A stretch of DNA of 64,000 nt from Siderastrea radians (Eukaryota; Cnidaria; Anthozoa; Scleractinia; Rhizangiidae), in the NCBI GenBank assembly GCA_964017195.1, contig OZ024894.1, positions 611,501 to 675,500 on the forward strand, written 5' to 3'. The position numbers were made by a program, and so were the translations under genes. Shown piece after piece: positions 49,015 to 60,847 of the stretch (within the stretch, counting starts at the first letter, position 1; each line of letters starts with the position of its first letter). Under the pieces are notes generated by a model, which searched no databases, was not told the DNA's origin, and saw only the letters and a list, made by a program, of their open reading frames with translations.

Positions 49015-50165
49015 AAGCCTTTCTCTCAACAAAATAACAAATAAAAGAAACTTTTGAAAGTGCAAACACGTTCTTAGCCTTGCGTGTTTCGGTTCACGTC
49101 ACTAGGAACTAGAAGTAAAAAATCTAAAGTGCGCAACTGGGTTTTGAATATGCTGCTGTTCAGATATATATTTTACTGTGTTGTTTGTATGTGTAATAGG
49201 ACTACATGGTGTCCAACTTGGAAACAATTGGATTAAAAATTGGACGAGGCCGAGTCCAATTTGGCATAGAATAACAACAATACAATGAAAAGGAGAATGC
49301 TGTAAATTTCAAAAGTGAAAAAAAAATCGAAGAATGTTTTTATTTACAATAATATTTTCAAAATATTCATGAATAATAAAATAAAGGGTGTAGAAATAAC
49401 ACATACAATAATGATAGGGAAAATTGCAATTATAGGAGTGTTTACCAAGCTGACCTGACTGCCAGAGGAATCCTCCTTCTGCTTCACTTAAAGCGTGAGA
49501 GGCTTTTTTTCGCTTTCCGTAACCCTTCACTCTTAATTCTCTTGGTTGTTGCCTCGAATGTGCAAATTCACGATCGCGCAAAATACAGTTTTTCAAATGG
49601 CAGTCCAACGAGCACTGCATGCATATGATAGCCAGACTTTCGCACTCGTGACTGTCTTCGTTTTGAATTTCAGCCATAAAACTACAAAGAACTGCATCTA
49701 GCTCATGGTCCTCATGGCGAGGGATATCATTTAACTTGGTTACGCTACACTTTCCACTCGTTGAACACCTTCAGCCAAGTTTTTGTACTCTTGGAGATGT
49801 TTTGGTTTTGGTTTTTGCTTCCTAGATTAGCAAGCTCCTCTTCTGGCAACTGAGGAAATCTCTCATTTGCGTTACTATTGCTGAAAAGATTATGAGAAAT
49901 GGAAAAATTTGGTAAATCTTGACAGAATTCCGTCCTGTTTACAGTGCTGATACTATGCTTTGTGTCGATTGGCTGGTTTCTCTGATCAATTGTTTTTTCT
50001 TGGATTTGGTTGGCTCAGAAAAACTTTCCTATTTTTTCTTAAATTGGACAGCTTGTGTATTTTTAACTGAAAGTCCAAAATCAAACTATCCAATATTAAG
50101 CCTTAATTGGACAGTTCTGAGAAATTAAAGAATAATAGTTGGGCTGACAAGATTGGATTAACTGA
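49015..50165. other. Unassigned intron-like DNA
   Basis: Low-complexity AT-rich sequence. Open frames here (for example 49309-49677 on the - strand) show no recognisable domain or splice pattern. No feature supported. Confidence 0.4.
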
Positions 50166-50171
50166 CCAGGC

Positions 50172-50317
50172 CCCAGTTGTTCAAAAGTTGGATAGCGCTA
50201 TCCGCCGGATAAACCACTATCCAGTGGATAAGTGATAGGGAAACCAATTGCGTTATCCACTGGATAGTGATTTATCCGGTGGATAGCGCTATCCAACTTT
50301 TGAACAACTGGGGCCAG
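50172..50317. mobile_element. 146-bp palindromic MITE
   Basis: GGCCCCAGTTGTTCAAAAG..TTGGATAGCGCTATCC on the left is the exact complement of the right end. Inner arms contain CCACTATCCAGTGGATAA. The whole forms a long hairpin. No coding capacity. Confidence 0.85.
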
Positions 50318-50659
50318 CTCTATAATTAGATTTGTTAGTTGTCACAATCACTGTACATTAAGTCCTAATGTTGAGACAATATCTTGTAAGTTATTTTTTA
50401 CCATTCTGTAGTATTTTGGCCGTTTTGTTAGTGGTTAATAGACATTTATTTAGTATTTTGACCGGTGAGTGAATCGGTTGTACATTCGCTAAATGGAAAG
50501 TGCTGCCGTGTTGAAGTTCATTTTCACTGGAATCTACATTGCACTGGTATCTAAAAGAGTTCACAATTTTACTCCTAAAGAATTGATTGTTTTGTTAATA
50601 GTCAAAACAACTACCTTCACGCGATGATTTTAGGCAGGAATTCCTTCTAATTTGTCGAA

Positions 50660-50832
50660 TGTGGTACCACCCGCTGCGTTTCTTGATTAATAAGCTGAAA
50701 GTTGACGGATTTGCCGCTCTGTATTGACAGTTTCGCGAAGTTTGACCGCCGCTGCCTTTCTTGATTAAGAAGCTGAAAATAAAGCTGACGGATTTGCCGC
50801 TCTGTTTTGACAGTTTCGCAAAGTTTAACCCG
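50660..50832. repeat. Two-copy ~85-bp tandem repeat
   Basis: The unit CGCTGC(G/C)TTTCTTGATTAA..GACGGATTTGCCGCTCTG..GACAGTTTCGC(G/A)AAG occurs twice in succession with a 5-6 bp length difference. Confidence 0.85.
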
Positions 50833-51949
50833 ATTAGGGCGTACCGCGTATGTAGAAATGATTTCGTAAAACAATGTTTCGTGGTCAATAAATAAAATGT
50901 TTCGCTATGGGATTATATTTTTATCTCCCTCCAAGTTTTCTTACGGAAATCCGACGTATTCCCGTTTTCACATTACCTGCAAATTAAATGTGTTGTTATC
51001 GGATCAAATTAGACTGGCAAATTCTTGGTACAAAACTCTTGAAGGAAAATTAGTTCCGCCGCTAAGAAAAGAGCTTTTCTAGATTGAAGGTCAAACTGTT
51101 CTACTTTTCTATTAGGGAAGTTTTTTTTTAAAGCGAGGGGAAAGAATTGTGAATCTTTAAACTGTGAATCGATTGATAATGCCCCGCTCGGTGTTGTTCA
51201 TTTCGCCGTGTTTTGATTAAATTTGGCGGTTCTCGGAAGAATTTAGAAATAAGTCATGAGATCTTTTTGTTGTTTGTTGTTAAATTTTAGTTTTAGAAGT
51301 GTCTGGATGTTTTATTTAGTTTTCGCAGCATTTCATCTGTTAATTCATTGCTCTGACTTTTGTTTACAGAAATCGTGAACGTGGAAGAATCCCTAAGTTC
51401 ATAAAGAACATAATTGCCGCGCTGTACTGTGCTGTTCGTTTCGCTGTGTCAGTTATTTTTATCTCTCTGTCGAAAGAAACAATAAACCGTGCATTAAAAT
51501 TTCCTCTTCATTGTATTTCAAGTTTAGACAGCTCTGAATATTCTCTGTACATTCTCTTTATCTGGATTATTTCCTCTGTTAAAGTGTTGAGTTTCGTTGT
51601 CGCTGTTTGCAGAAATCGTGTACGTGAAAGATCTCACGGCTTCGCCAGATCGCTCGATCGATCGCGCTGCAAAGTCTTACTTTTGAAAAATTTCGGCCAC
51701 TAAAGGAAAAGTTATGATTTTTTCCTGGTAAATTGAAAGAATTCCCGCACTTTCCTTCGGCTAGATAGGTATTTTCTCATAAAGCTGTTCTGTTAAGTAG
51801 TTTTCGCCCTCGATATTTTTTTCCGTAATGGCGGCTCAAGCCGATAAAACTTCTGTTTGCAAAGTCTGTCGACACTTTTGGTTAATAACCCAAACATATA
51901 CCTTTCTTTGCGCAATAGGCAGGAATTTTCTGGCTATTAAGGTGGCTTA

Positions 51950-52816
51950 CTACAGTTTTCAGAAGAGAAAGATAACCTTTTTAAAACTTAAGTTTAAAGC
52001 CAGCAGGAGTTTTATTTTGGGTTATTTGTTGCTACAACTGTTAAAAGAAATGATATTAACTCTCATTATCCTGGAAAAGAAATACGAGAAGCTCAGAAGA
52101 TATCAAATATAACAGACCGAGTGCTACGAGGGGACTGGAAACTAGACTGTTTTAAGGCTTTTTTCTCAAAATCTAGCCGTACGACCCTGCCTCAATTTTT
52201 CAGGATTTGAAAAGTGGCTATAAATAAACAACTATGCAAAAGAAAATGAAAATTTGTAAGGCAGAATTTTTGCTAATGAGGAAAATGTTGAATTTTCGCT
52301 TTTTTGAGAATTACTAAAAATCTCTCTTACAGATTTTGCTAATAATTTGTCTACAGGTGAAACTTACTACTACAAATTGATTCTGGATTTTTTACTGTGG
52401 GTTAAATGGTCAGTTTTCGAGCAGATTGGGGTCAAAAAGTCGATTTGTGATTTTTTTGCGACCTCCTTCGTGAGCAAAACAGAGCATGCGGGCAACTTAA
52501 GCGCGCGCTGAAATAACGCAATATGGCGCGTGCGATAAACGTAAGAATTTTTACAACGACTTCTCGAGGTTTTTGTCAAGGTTTAACAGGTATTTTATAC
52601 CGGTAGCGCTCACCAACTTCGTCAAGACTTCGTCCATTCAGATGATAAAGGATGTTAATAGTACACCACGAGCAATTTCTACAATCCAGATTTCAGAGGT
52701 GTTTTCAGCTTTTTCTCGGTGATGGCGTCGAGTAATGCACGCGCGAAAAAAATGGCGTCAGAGAGAATTTCTCAGTGCGCGCACTTGTGTCTCAGAAAAA
52801 CTGTAGTAAGCCACCT
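51950..52816. mobile_element. 867-bp TA-flanked element (mariner-like target)
   Basis: Ends AGGTGGCTTACTACAGTTTT and its complement AAAACTGTAGTAAGCCACCT (one mismatch region further in) are flanked by TA (51948-51949 and 52817-52818). No transposase domain is seen inside, so it appears non-autonomous. Confidence 0.7.
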
Positions 52817-53114
52817 TAGGTGCGTGTTAATAAGCAAAAAGTGTTACCTATTTTGCTTAAAAACACAAAAGTAGCGTCTTTTTTGATTAACAAGCAAATT
52901 TGACGTGTCAAACCTGCTTATTAAGTAGAAAAGACGGGCAATTTGCTTAATAAGCGTAGGAAATCGAGTCCGGAAACAATCTGACGGTCCGGAAACAATC
53001 TGACTCCTGTTTTAAGTTAAAAACCTCTTCAAAACGTCGAGTCCAGATATTAAAATCGTTTTTATCGGTGAAATTACGATGTGACTAACTAGTTTGTGCT
53101 TATTGTTTTGGCTT

Positions 53115-54075
53115 AGGGGGGGGGGGGGACCTCGGACTTTTTTTTTCACAAATCATACATATTTACATACATGAATTGCTTCGTTACACAGAGGACGGTT
53201 GTTGTTGCCGAGTTCCATTTTCTTGTTGTCGGAGTTTGTGGTTACAACACCAGACGAATCAAAAGCTTGAAAACAATTGTTCCCTTACTTTCATGCACCA
53301 AGAATACCCAGGCCCGTAGAAGGGGGAGGGGCAGGGGGGGGGGGGGGGGCTCGAGCCCCCAGAATTTTTGGAAGTTGAAAAAACATTACAATAAATGAGC
53401 CAAAAAATATATAATTAAAACGAATCAATGTGCAACGAATAGTCTTAAATGCTGATGCTAAAAGTTCCTTTTATAATTTTACAACCTTTAACAGGGTTTG
53501 ACATCTATTGAGTCACTAGCCACCTGGCAAGTGGGCTCCAAACATCTACTAGCCCACCGCACATTTTAGTCGCCCAGGTTCCTTACCAATGCATTTCTTC
53601 ACCCATATCACCTTATCCCTGGCAGTATAGCTTTACTGTGAAGGACCTTAATGCCTTTAATAGCTAAGCGACTGCTGTGTATTTGCTGCAAGTTTTAAGC
53701 TCGTCATGTTGTTCTAAAACAAGTCTAAGGAGCAAAACTGTTTTTATCTCACCAATCGAGTGATAAAAGTTGCGCAAACGTTTACGAGAGTTAGGTAAAA
53801 CAGGTCCGAAATTCGTAGCTTGGCTGTCGAAATGTTTCAATTTTAAGAAACCTAATGTAACTTTAAGGGTACTTTTTTAAAACTGATGCTATAAATCTGG
53901 TGGATGTTGCCAACAACTTTGTCGGCGAAAAAGCAAACAGGAAGCAGCTTTTTGGCAAATTGTCAACGAACGATGTCCCCAAAAAGGTGTCTTTTTGACG
54001 AAATCGACACAAACTGTGGCATTGTGAACAGAGTTAGTATTTATATGAGTGTGTATGTGAAGGGGGGGGGGGGAG
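53115..54075. other. Intron-like region with long G tracts
   Basis: G runs of more than 10 occur near 53116, 53335 and 54062. They could form G-quadruplexes on the + strand or be assembly-sensitive homopolymers. No exon recognised. Confidence 0.5.
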
Positions 54076-54167
54076 GCTTTGACTAGGCCAATTTGCTCGC
54101 AGCATTTATTTTAGCCTTGGTACGGGCCTGATACCACAAGTTACAAGTCCGTTTTTACAACAAACGC

Positions 54168-54925
54168 TTGAATACAATGACGATATGTCCCAGCCATCGT
54201 GCAAAACTTGGAATAGTGTCGAGCAGAAGCTGCAGCACAAGGGGCCAGGTCCCGGGTCATGGTAAGGAAAAGGCTAGTGGACAAAACGTGAAAGAGGACT
54301 TGGGAAAAAGGGATCTGAAGTTATCTCACGCGAGGCTGGTTCGCTTGTAAAAGTTGGATCAGGTGAGTTTTATATTCCCTTGTGGTCTATCCGAATATTA
54401 GCCAGGTTATTGATGGAAGCCTCACTCTTCTCTTCGTCCTCATTAAGGTGTACGTAGAACGTGAAAGAGGCAACAAACGTTTAAGGGCAAGATGTTTGAC
54501 GTATTTCTGTTATGATATCCTCATATCTTTTACGATAAGTATGCTGGCTGCTGTGAGAGATCTCGCTCACTGGGAACCTGTCTCAGTAAGATTCGTAAAC
54601 AGAAATTCAGGAACAGAACCTCATTTTTTGTTACCATGGTTACGTGCCATATTTCACAGTCTTCAAACAGCACTGGTGTGCTGTTAGAAGCCCCGCTCAT
54701 TAGTCAGGACACACTAATGTAGACTATGTCAAACAGCTGACAAGAGAGCACAGTTAAAAACTTCGATCGCACCCATTTGTTATGAAGAGAGAACCCTTCC
54801 TGTCCAAAACTCCATCCAACCCTTTAACAGCGAGCTGACTTTCACTCCTGATATAACTGTGCCTTGTACCGGTCCTGTGCCAGCTGAGAACCAGCAGACT
54901 GACACCAATGATCAAAGGTAGAATA
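54168..54925 (+). pseudogene. Possible remnant of an unrecognised Cys/His-containing protein gene
   Basis: An open frame from 54168 contains MTICPSHRAKLGI followed by basic residues. A second stop-free stretch at about 54715-54912 contains APICYEERTLP and SELTFTPDITVPCTGPVP before a GTAGAA donor-like site. CPSHR with later CPC-like spacing is reminiscent of an unnamed coral repeat family, but I cannot name it. Weak. Confidence 0.2.
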
Positions 54926-55347
54926 CCCGCTCGTCAATTAACAAAAGGGAGCTCCTTGTAGTTATAGGTTTTCCCCGTATTAAAGTTGGGTCTAGTCGAT
55001 AATAGCGCCACTTCTGTTGCACCACTCAGTTGGAATTGCGTTTCAGACTACTAGTGTAGCAAATATAATTTTTAATGGTTGTAACAACACTGGTAATAAG
55101 TAAGAAAGACACACAACGCCATTAAAACCACGAATAATCCCTGCAATTAACACTGTATGTTATTTTACTTTACCTCAAAGGTTTTGCCCTTCCCATACCC
55201 CTAAAATGCCTTTGATATGCATTGCGTGACAAACCAAATACGCACGCGGCGCCATCCACGTTTGGTCGCAATTTAGCAGTCAAATCTGATAATGCTTTTG
55301 TGCACTGAAAACTGAGCAACAATCGTATTAGATCAACTGAACCGTTG

Positions 55348-55560
55348 AGTAACATGCCGTAGTGCAGAAAGACGTCGAACACTTTACAAGAAAAGATGGT
55401 GTCGTTGAGCTGTTCGACCGTTTACAATTAAGTTGACCCAATTGGCGGTGTTCATTCGGCTCATTGGACGTCATCAGCAGGACCAAAATGCGACGAACGG
55501 CAAGAGAATCACCCGAAAATGGCCTCTGGACCTGTCCTCTACAGCAAATGAGGTTAGAGC
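55348..55560. repeat. ~210-bp dispersed repeat, copy 1
   Basis: Starts AACATGCCGTAGTGCAG and ends CTCTACAGCAAATGAG. It matches 58955-59158 with scattered substitutions. Copy 2 abuts the palindrome at 59158. Its nature is unknown. Confidence 0.8.
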
Positions 55561-56061
55561 GTTTCGAAGTGTTATTCTGTTTGACGTTTTCGATCTCATA
55601 AGGGTCGAAAAACACATTAAAATATGTGCGTGACTCGTGAATGGAATGTTGCCAGGAAGGGTCAAAAACCTGTATTTAAACAAACTTTGAAAAGCTCTCG
55701 CGTCGCTGTCAATCATTTGCCCAAAGAAATTTTTGCAGCAATCCTGAGAACATCTTTTCTTAGTTCAACAGCCAGAAGCTGAATCGATTTGAAGGTTTAG
55801 CACATGGTGAAAAATAATTTAAATCACTACTTTTCCTGATGAGAAATGTATACTTTCAAAATTAAATTATTTCAAACACAAAGAACAACGCAGCTTCTAC
55901 CAAAATCATTTTTGTAAGCTCTTGAGAGATTGCAAAAGTAGATTTGGGTTTTTTAAAGACGACAGAGGGATTTGTTTCCTTTTTCTTTTAAATTAATAAT
56001 AGTAATAAATTAAATTAAATATTTTTTTAAGAAAGTCTAATGTTATTCCTGTCGTTTTCAG

Positions 56062-56085
56062 CACCAGGAACGACTCCAAGTCCAG
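56062..56085 (+). CDS. Linker exon (APGTTPSPG)
   Basis: A 24-nt phase 1-1 exon with acceptor CGTTTTCAG and donor GTGAGT-like GTGAGTG. Same Pro/Thr character and phase as the linkers of the D8C gene, but downstream of that gene's stop. Confidence 0.55.
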
Positions 56086-56795
56086 GTGAGTGCTGATCTT
56101 AAAGACAAAGGACAACTTATCGGTCTTTCCTTCCCAATCGTCTCAACCCCTTTATACAATGTATTTTCCATTTCTGCTCATACTCCAAGTGCTTTATCCT
56201 TGTTTATCGAACATAACACGGGGTAGAGGCAGGCAGCCCCTCCAAGTTTTTGTATAAGAGAACCTTGTAACATGCCGTTACGTCCTTTGGTCGTGATGAA
56301 GTGGGGTCGCCTGTGGTTGCAATAATGATAACAAACATGGCCGACATAAGGTTAACTAACTCGCTATGTTTTGAAGCTAAAGATACATTTTCCTTATTTA
56401 TTCCAAATTTTTAAGATAAAGCTTTTCATCAAACACAGTTACGTCATTATTAGTGTAATTATTATCATTATCATGGCTCAGGAAAAAATAACCAAATAAA
56501 AATACTAAAATAAAAGAAAACAAATTTATATTTCTTTGTATTTACAAGACCGAATTCTTGTGTCTGCGGGCACAATTCACAATTAATCCTTTGTCTACTA
56601 TGGGCTACATTAATCAAAAAGGTCCTTTTTTATTTTTAGAAAAATAAAGAAAGAAAGAAAGAAAGAAAGGAAGAAAATCGTATGGCTGATTGTATATATA
56701 GTGGCAGTTTTTCTGCGTATTTTATTACTTACGAGATCATCTATATAGTTCTTGAAACGTGCATTATGTCATACCAGTATTGTTTTTTTTTTCAG

Positions 56796-56819
56796 CACCA
56801 ACTCTGCCTTCTACCCTAG
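56796..56819 (+). CDS. Linker exon (APTLPSTLG)
   Basis: A 24-nt phase 1-1 exon with acceptor TTTTTTCAG and donor GTAAGT. The following ~150 bp are related to those after 57357, so this exon and 57334 are duplicates. Confidence 0.55.
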   Translation, partial: HQLCLLP

Positions 56820-56977
56820 GTAAGTGCCCGCTAAAAAATAAATGGATTTCATTGCAAACTCAGATAGTGTAAAATTGTGTGAAAGCGTTGTGCCTCCGGA
56901 AAGATAGCATATTGCTCCCTCCATAAAATATTTGTTGTACTTGTTATTATCTTTATCATTTTATTTTACCTTCTCAG

Positions 56978-57012
56978 CGAATTGTGCTTTGCCAGATAGC
57001 AACCCCCATTAG
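56978..57012 (+). CDS. Candidate terminal exon A (ANCALPDSNPH, stop)
   Basis: After acceptor CTTCTCAG, phase 1, the frame reads ANCALPDSNPH and stops at TAG 57010-57012. It is related to terminal exon B at 58263, whose start is also ANCAL. It may be an alternative or decayed last exon. Confidence 0.4.
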
Positions 57013-57097
57013 TTTGTCATTTATTTTGTTGCGAGGACAACTCGCTTGAACAGTTCACACTAGGCGACATTGACAATTTGTGTCATTTCGTCCCCGC

Positions 57098-57138
57098 CAC
57101 CTGACGCACGAATTCAAGGAGGTTGAATTCGTGCGTCA
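57098..57138. repeat. Perfect 18-bp hairpin
   Basis: CCTGACGCACGAATTCAA and its complement TTGAATTCGTGCGTCAGG are separated by GGAGG. It lies in a GC-richer segment with further inverted words (CAGGTCGCAGGGACA against TGTCGCTGC..CTGTCCC), probably a small MITE spanning about 57045-57235. Confidence 0.75.
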
Positions 57139-57333
57139 GGTCGCAGGGACAAAATGTGTTCGCAGCGACAGCGTTGAGCATGCCACACGAGGGGAATTGT
57201 CGCTGCAACCTGTCCCCGCGTTAAGTCGGTTGCGACTCCACAGTATTTTTATCGCTTACTTAATAAATGATAAATTGCTTGAACCATGGTAATGATGTTA
57301 ATCGTATTTTGTTTTGTTTTGTTTGTTTTTCAG

Positions 57334-57357
57334 CACCAACCCTGACTACTACGAAAG
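57334..57357 (+). CDS. Linker exon (APTLTTTKG)
   Basis: A 24-nt phase 1-1 exon with acceptor GTTTTTCAG and donor GTGAGT. Duplicate of 56796. Confidence 0.55.
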
Positions 57358-57658
57358 GTGAGTTCACAGCCAACTAGGAAAAAATAAATACAATAAAAAA
57401 GCGTGGTTACACTGGCAGCATGTTGCTCCTTTCATAAAATATTCAATGTATCTTTGTTCGGATTAATTGCCGTTACTGCGAAATCAGAATACCCGAATTA
57501 GTACTCACCACGTATTTATCACAGATCAACCCCCTATCCCCAAGAAGACCAGGCTTGCTACTTTTACACGGCCATTAGATAAATTGTTTATGCCATTAGG
57601 TGAATCGCAACGAAGTGCAAACTGGAAATTGAAATCTTATACTGATGATGAAGAGCAA

Positions 57659-58160
57659 CATACCTTATTATATGAAATTAACGCTTGTGTTAATTAAGGT
57701 ATTTGAAATTAACACGACTTAAATTAACGCGAATCAGGGGAAAATTACTCACCAATAAAGTAAATTAACGCAAAAGAAAGGGGCAAAATTTCAAAATAAG
57801 GAAATTAACACGATTAGCCCAAAGAAACACTTTGTGGTCACAACTGGAACAAATCTATTTTATGACTGAATTTAAATTCGAACGGGAAAAACAGATCTAC
57901 AGGTGTGTGGGGCAGTTTCTTTATAAACAATGTGCGTTAAATTCTGCTAGAATATAGGAAACCTATTGTTTTCGAGGTGCCAAGAATGCCTGGACTGGAT
58001 TCAGAATTTGAGATATTAAACTGATGGAAATCAAGGTCGCGGAAATTAACGTTCCACTTAATTAACATCGCGGAAATTAACACTCCGCGACTTAAATTAA
58101 CGCGAATTTTTACAATTCGCGTTAATTTCATGGAGCGTTAATTTCCTATAATAAGGTATG
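57659..58160. mobile_element. ~500-bp MITE rich in AATTAACGCGAA words
   Basis: Left end CATACCTTATTATATGAAAT and right end complementary (ATAATAAGGTATG). The interior is filled with direct and inverted AATTAACGCGAA/TTCGCGTTAATT words. It inserted in the second copy of the 56796/57334 duplication, since the first copy lacks it. Confidence 0.7.
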
Positions 58161-58262
58161 CCACAGTTTTTATTTATCATTAACAATGTCTTTATCATAA
58201 ACATTATCATTATTTTTATGATTACTATCATTGTGATTATTTCATTATTTTTAATTTTTCAG

Positions 58263-58354
58263 CGAACTGCGCTTTGTTTTGTAGGAAGACCTGTTCTGTA
58301 GGAAGACCTGTACCCCTTGCTGAGCACCCATTGAGTGACCGAACAAATATATAA
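58263..58354 (+). CDS. Candidate terminal exon B (Cys-containing tail, stop)
   Basis: After acceptor TTTTTCAG, phase 1, the frame starts ANCALFCRKTCSVGRPVP and stops at TAA 58352-58354. An AATAAA at 58498-58503 follows within 150 bp. FCRKTC resembles the end of small Cys-rich modules such as ShKT, but the rest of such a domain is absent. Together with 47451, 56062, 56796 and 57334 it could form a short secreted protein, which is inference. Confidence 0.5.
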
Positions 58355-58733
58355 TGGAGTTTGCAGTTAAATTTTCGATGAATATAAATAGCTTCCTGTT
58401 TCTCTAACACGTTGATCCAGACTTCTCTTCGGATGACATCGTCTGCTTTTAATCTACTTTTTGATGAGACAAACTTGTAAGGTAATTTGTTCAATAGAAT
58501 AAAACAGTTGCTTTGTCAGATACCCTGCAGTTTATTTCATATTTCGCAGACCTTAAATACGCTTAGCTATTATTTGAGCAAAATTAAAGCTACAAAATTT
58601 GCGAATTGTCCTGAAATTTATCAAGCAAAAATTTAATGTTTCCATGGCAACCGCAGTTATTTGTTTTAATGAACCTTGTACTCCTTAATTGGAAGCTTAA
58701 GGCACAGGTTTCTTTGTTCAAAGTCTGAATATA

Positions 58734-58747
58734 ATAATGATGATGAC

Positions 58748-58779
<32 letters not shown>

Positions 58780-58834
58780 TAATATTATTAATAATAATAA
58801 TAATAATAATAGTAGTAGTAGTAGTAGTAGTAGT
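58734..58834 (+). repeat. (AAT)n/(AGT)n microsatellite
   Basis: AATAAT units followed by AGTAGT units; source of an artificial poly-Asn/Ser frame. Confidence 0.95.
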
Positions 58835-58954
58835 AATCGTATCTATAACAAAATGCTCGATTGTGATTGGTTCTCCGCGCGCCTATTAGATACGTAATTG
58901 GAACGTCAATCAGGTACACTGAAATGGGTAATTTTTTCCACTTTGAAATTGAAA

Positions 58955-59158
58955 AGCATGCCGTAGTATGCAGAAAGACGTTGAACACTTTACAGGAAAA
59001 GATGGTGTCGTTGAGCTGTTCGACCGTTTACAATTAAGTTGACGCAGTTGGCGGTGTTCATTCAGTTCTTTGGACGTCATCAGCAGGACCAAAATACGAT
59101 GAACGGCAAGAGAATCACACGAAAATGGCCTCTGGACCTGTCCTCTACAGCAAATGAG
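58955..59158. repeat. ~210-bp dispersed repeat, copy 2
   Basis: Second copy of the repeat at 55348-55560. Confidence 0.8.
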
Positions 59159-59251
59159 CTTCAAGGAATATAAAATAATATAAAGTACAACGGAGACAAC
59201 GGACACGGCGGGGACACAACTTACAGCATATGTATAGGAATATATTAACAA

Positions 59252-59292
<41 letters not shown>

Positions 59293-59339
59293 ATAATAAT
59301 AATAATAATAATAATTATTATTATTATTATTATTATTAT

Positions 59340-59377
<38 letters not shown>

Positions 59378-59471
59378 TTGTTAATATATTCCTATACATA
59401 TACTGTAAGTTGTGTCCCTGCCGTGTCCGTTGTCTCCGTTGTACTTTATATTATTTTATATTCCTTGAAGC
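59158..59471. repeat. ~314-bp near-perfect palindrome with triplet core
   Basis: The left arm starts GCTTCAAGGAATATAAAATA and continues through ACGGAGACAACGGACACGGC. The right arm is its reverse complement, with only about two differences noticed. The centre is (ACT)n(AAT)n facing (ATT)n(AGT)n, around 59313. Both strands therefore give nearly the same open frame, which is not a gene. Confidence 0.9.
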
Positions 59472-59650
59472 TGATCTGATGTACTGTAAGTTCTGTCCCC
59501 GTTGTATCCGTTATCCCCGATTTACTTGAGATCTTTTGACTACTGAGATCTGAGTGAAAATGCAATTATTTCTTTAGTGAAACGGATAAAACGGAAACAA
59601 CGGGGAACAGCACTGAGAGATATTTTGATTACTGTGAACCTACTGTAAAT

Positions 59651-59808
59651 ACGCATTCATTCATTCATTCATTCATTCATCCATTGATTCACTCATTCAT
59701 TCATTCATTCATTCATTCATTCATTCATTCATTGATTCATTCATTCATTCATTCATTCATTCATTCATTCATTCACTCATTCATTGATTCATTTATTCAT
59801 TCATTCAA
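59651..59808 (+). repeat. (ATTC)n microsatellite
   Basis: Tetranucleotide array of about 160 bp. Confidence 0.95.
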
Positions 59809-60286
59809 GTTAACGTGCATTATCTAAATTGCATATTTCTCGTAATGTGACGGATACGCCGAGAAAAGCTATTAATTACAACTGTGCTGCACAAAAGAAT
59901 AATCCTTTCAATTAGCTCGCTAGTATTTTAAAAATATCGTTAAGCTTTTTGTTGATTCTGGAAATGCTTGTTCGCTAAAAAAGTGTTAAGGTGACATGTT
60001 TTTAAGGCATTGATCATATGCCGGTATGAATGTTTAGTTTGCGCTTCATTGTTTTCCAGATTCTTTATTACACTGTTTGCCAAGGAGAAGCAGTTATGTA
60101 ACCACTGTAAATTGCTCGGGCATTTTGTTTTTGACTTGATTGTATCGAAAACAAAAAAAAATCACACACAGGAAGTTTAAAAATGTAGCTCGTCGGGGCA
60201 TTTTTTACCACTAACCGCCTATTTTTGCCCGTAATTTATCGAAAAGAAAAGATCAAACTGAGGAACGTAAACAATGAAGCTAGTAT

Positions 60287-60295
60287 GCTATAAAA
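60287..60295 (+). promoter_or_regulatory. TATA box of the two-exon gene
   Basis: GCTATAAAAG lies about 50 bp upstream of the ATG at 60341, consistent with a core promoter and a very short 5' UTR. Confidence 0.5.
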
Positions 60296-60340
60296 GAAGT
60301 CTGAAACGTTGCTTCGTTCTCATTTCACTGGATGACAGTG

Positions 60341-60376
60341 ATGGCCACAGCACCAGCAAGGCAACTCAATAATAAG
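60341..60376 (+). CDS. Exon 1 of small two-exon gene
   Basis: The ATG opens MATAPARQLNNK and ends in phase 0 at donor GTATGT. It has a TATA box upstream. No signal peptide. I do not recognise the family. Confidence 0.6.
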
Positions 60377-60637
60377 GTATGTACTAGATTTCATATTCCT
60401 TCTTCGTAGCTTTAAGACAAGTTAAGGAAGAAAAGTTGCTCTCGGTTCTTTTAGTGAACGAATTTACAAAGTTCAGCTTAAAACGTAGCAATTAACAGGA
60501 ACGAAATGCTATATTGCTTAGGCTTTTCTAACCAGTTAATCTAATAGGCATTGTAGTCTAAATATTTCCTACAGATTATTCGTCAATTTTAGTGATTCTG
60601 TGCTGACTAGTTTACTGTTTCCTTGTAATTATTTTAG

Positions 60638-60847
60638 GGAATCAGGAGTGCTGTGCTTAGCAAGGTCTTGCCAGCTGTCCAGGGAACTTGTTCTCTTTTG
60701 GCAGCTAAATTATCTTACAGCAAACATGAGGGAATGTCTTGTGACGATCTGTGGCTAAACATATGCCAGAAACGTGATGAATGTGACGAAAAGATAAAGA
60801 AAATGAAAGGAGTAGCATTTTTCTTCTCCGCTGTCGCCCATGTATGA
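60638..60847 (+). CDS. Exon 2 of small two-exon gene, unknown function
   Basis: After acceptor ATTTTAG the frame runs for 69 codons: GIRSAVLSKVLPAVQGTCSL, then SCDDLWLNICQKRDECDEKI, and ends FFFSAVAHV before TGA 60845-60847. With exon 1 the protein is 81 residues, with four cysteines in a C..C..C..C pattern flanked by predicted helices. AATAAA-like sequences follow at 60970-60985. Not recognised. Coding status rests on the splice signals, the TATA box and the clean frame. Confidence 0.6.
   Translation, partial: GIRSAVLSKVLPAVQGTCSLLAAKLSYSKHEGMSCDDLWLNICQKRDECDEKIKKMKGVAFFFSAVAHV

Noticed and set aside
49309..49677. 122-aa - strand open frame with several cysteines
   Set aside because: No recognisable domain, no splice or promoter context, and AT-rich surroundings; treated as chance.
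59145..59529. Nearly identical open frames on both strands
   Set aside because: Explained by the palindrome with triplet core; no gene features.
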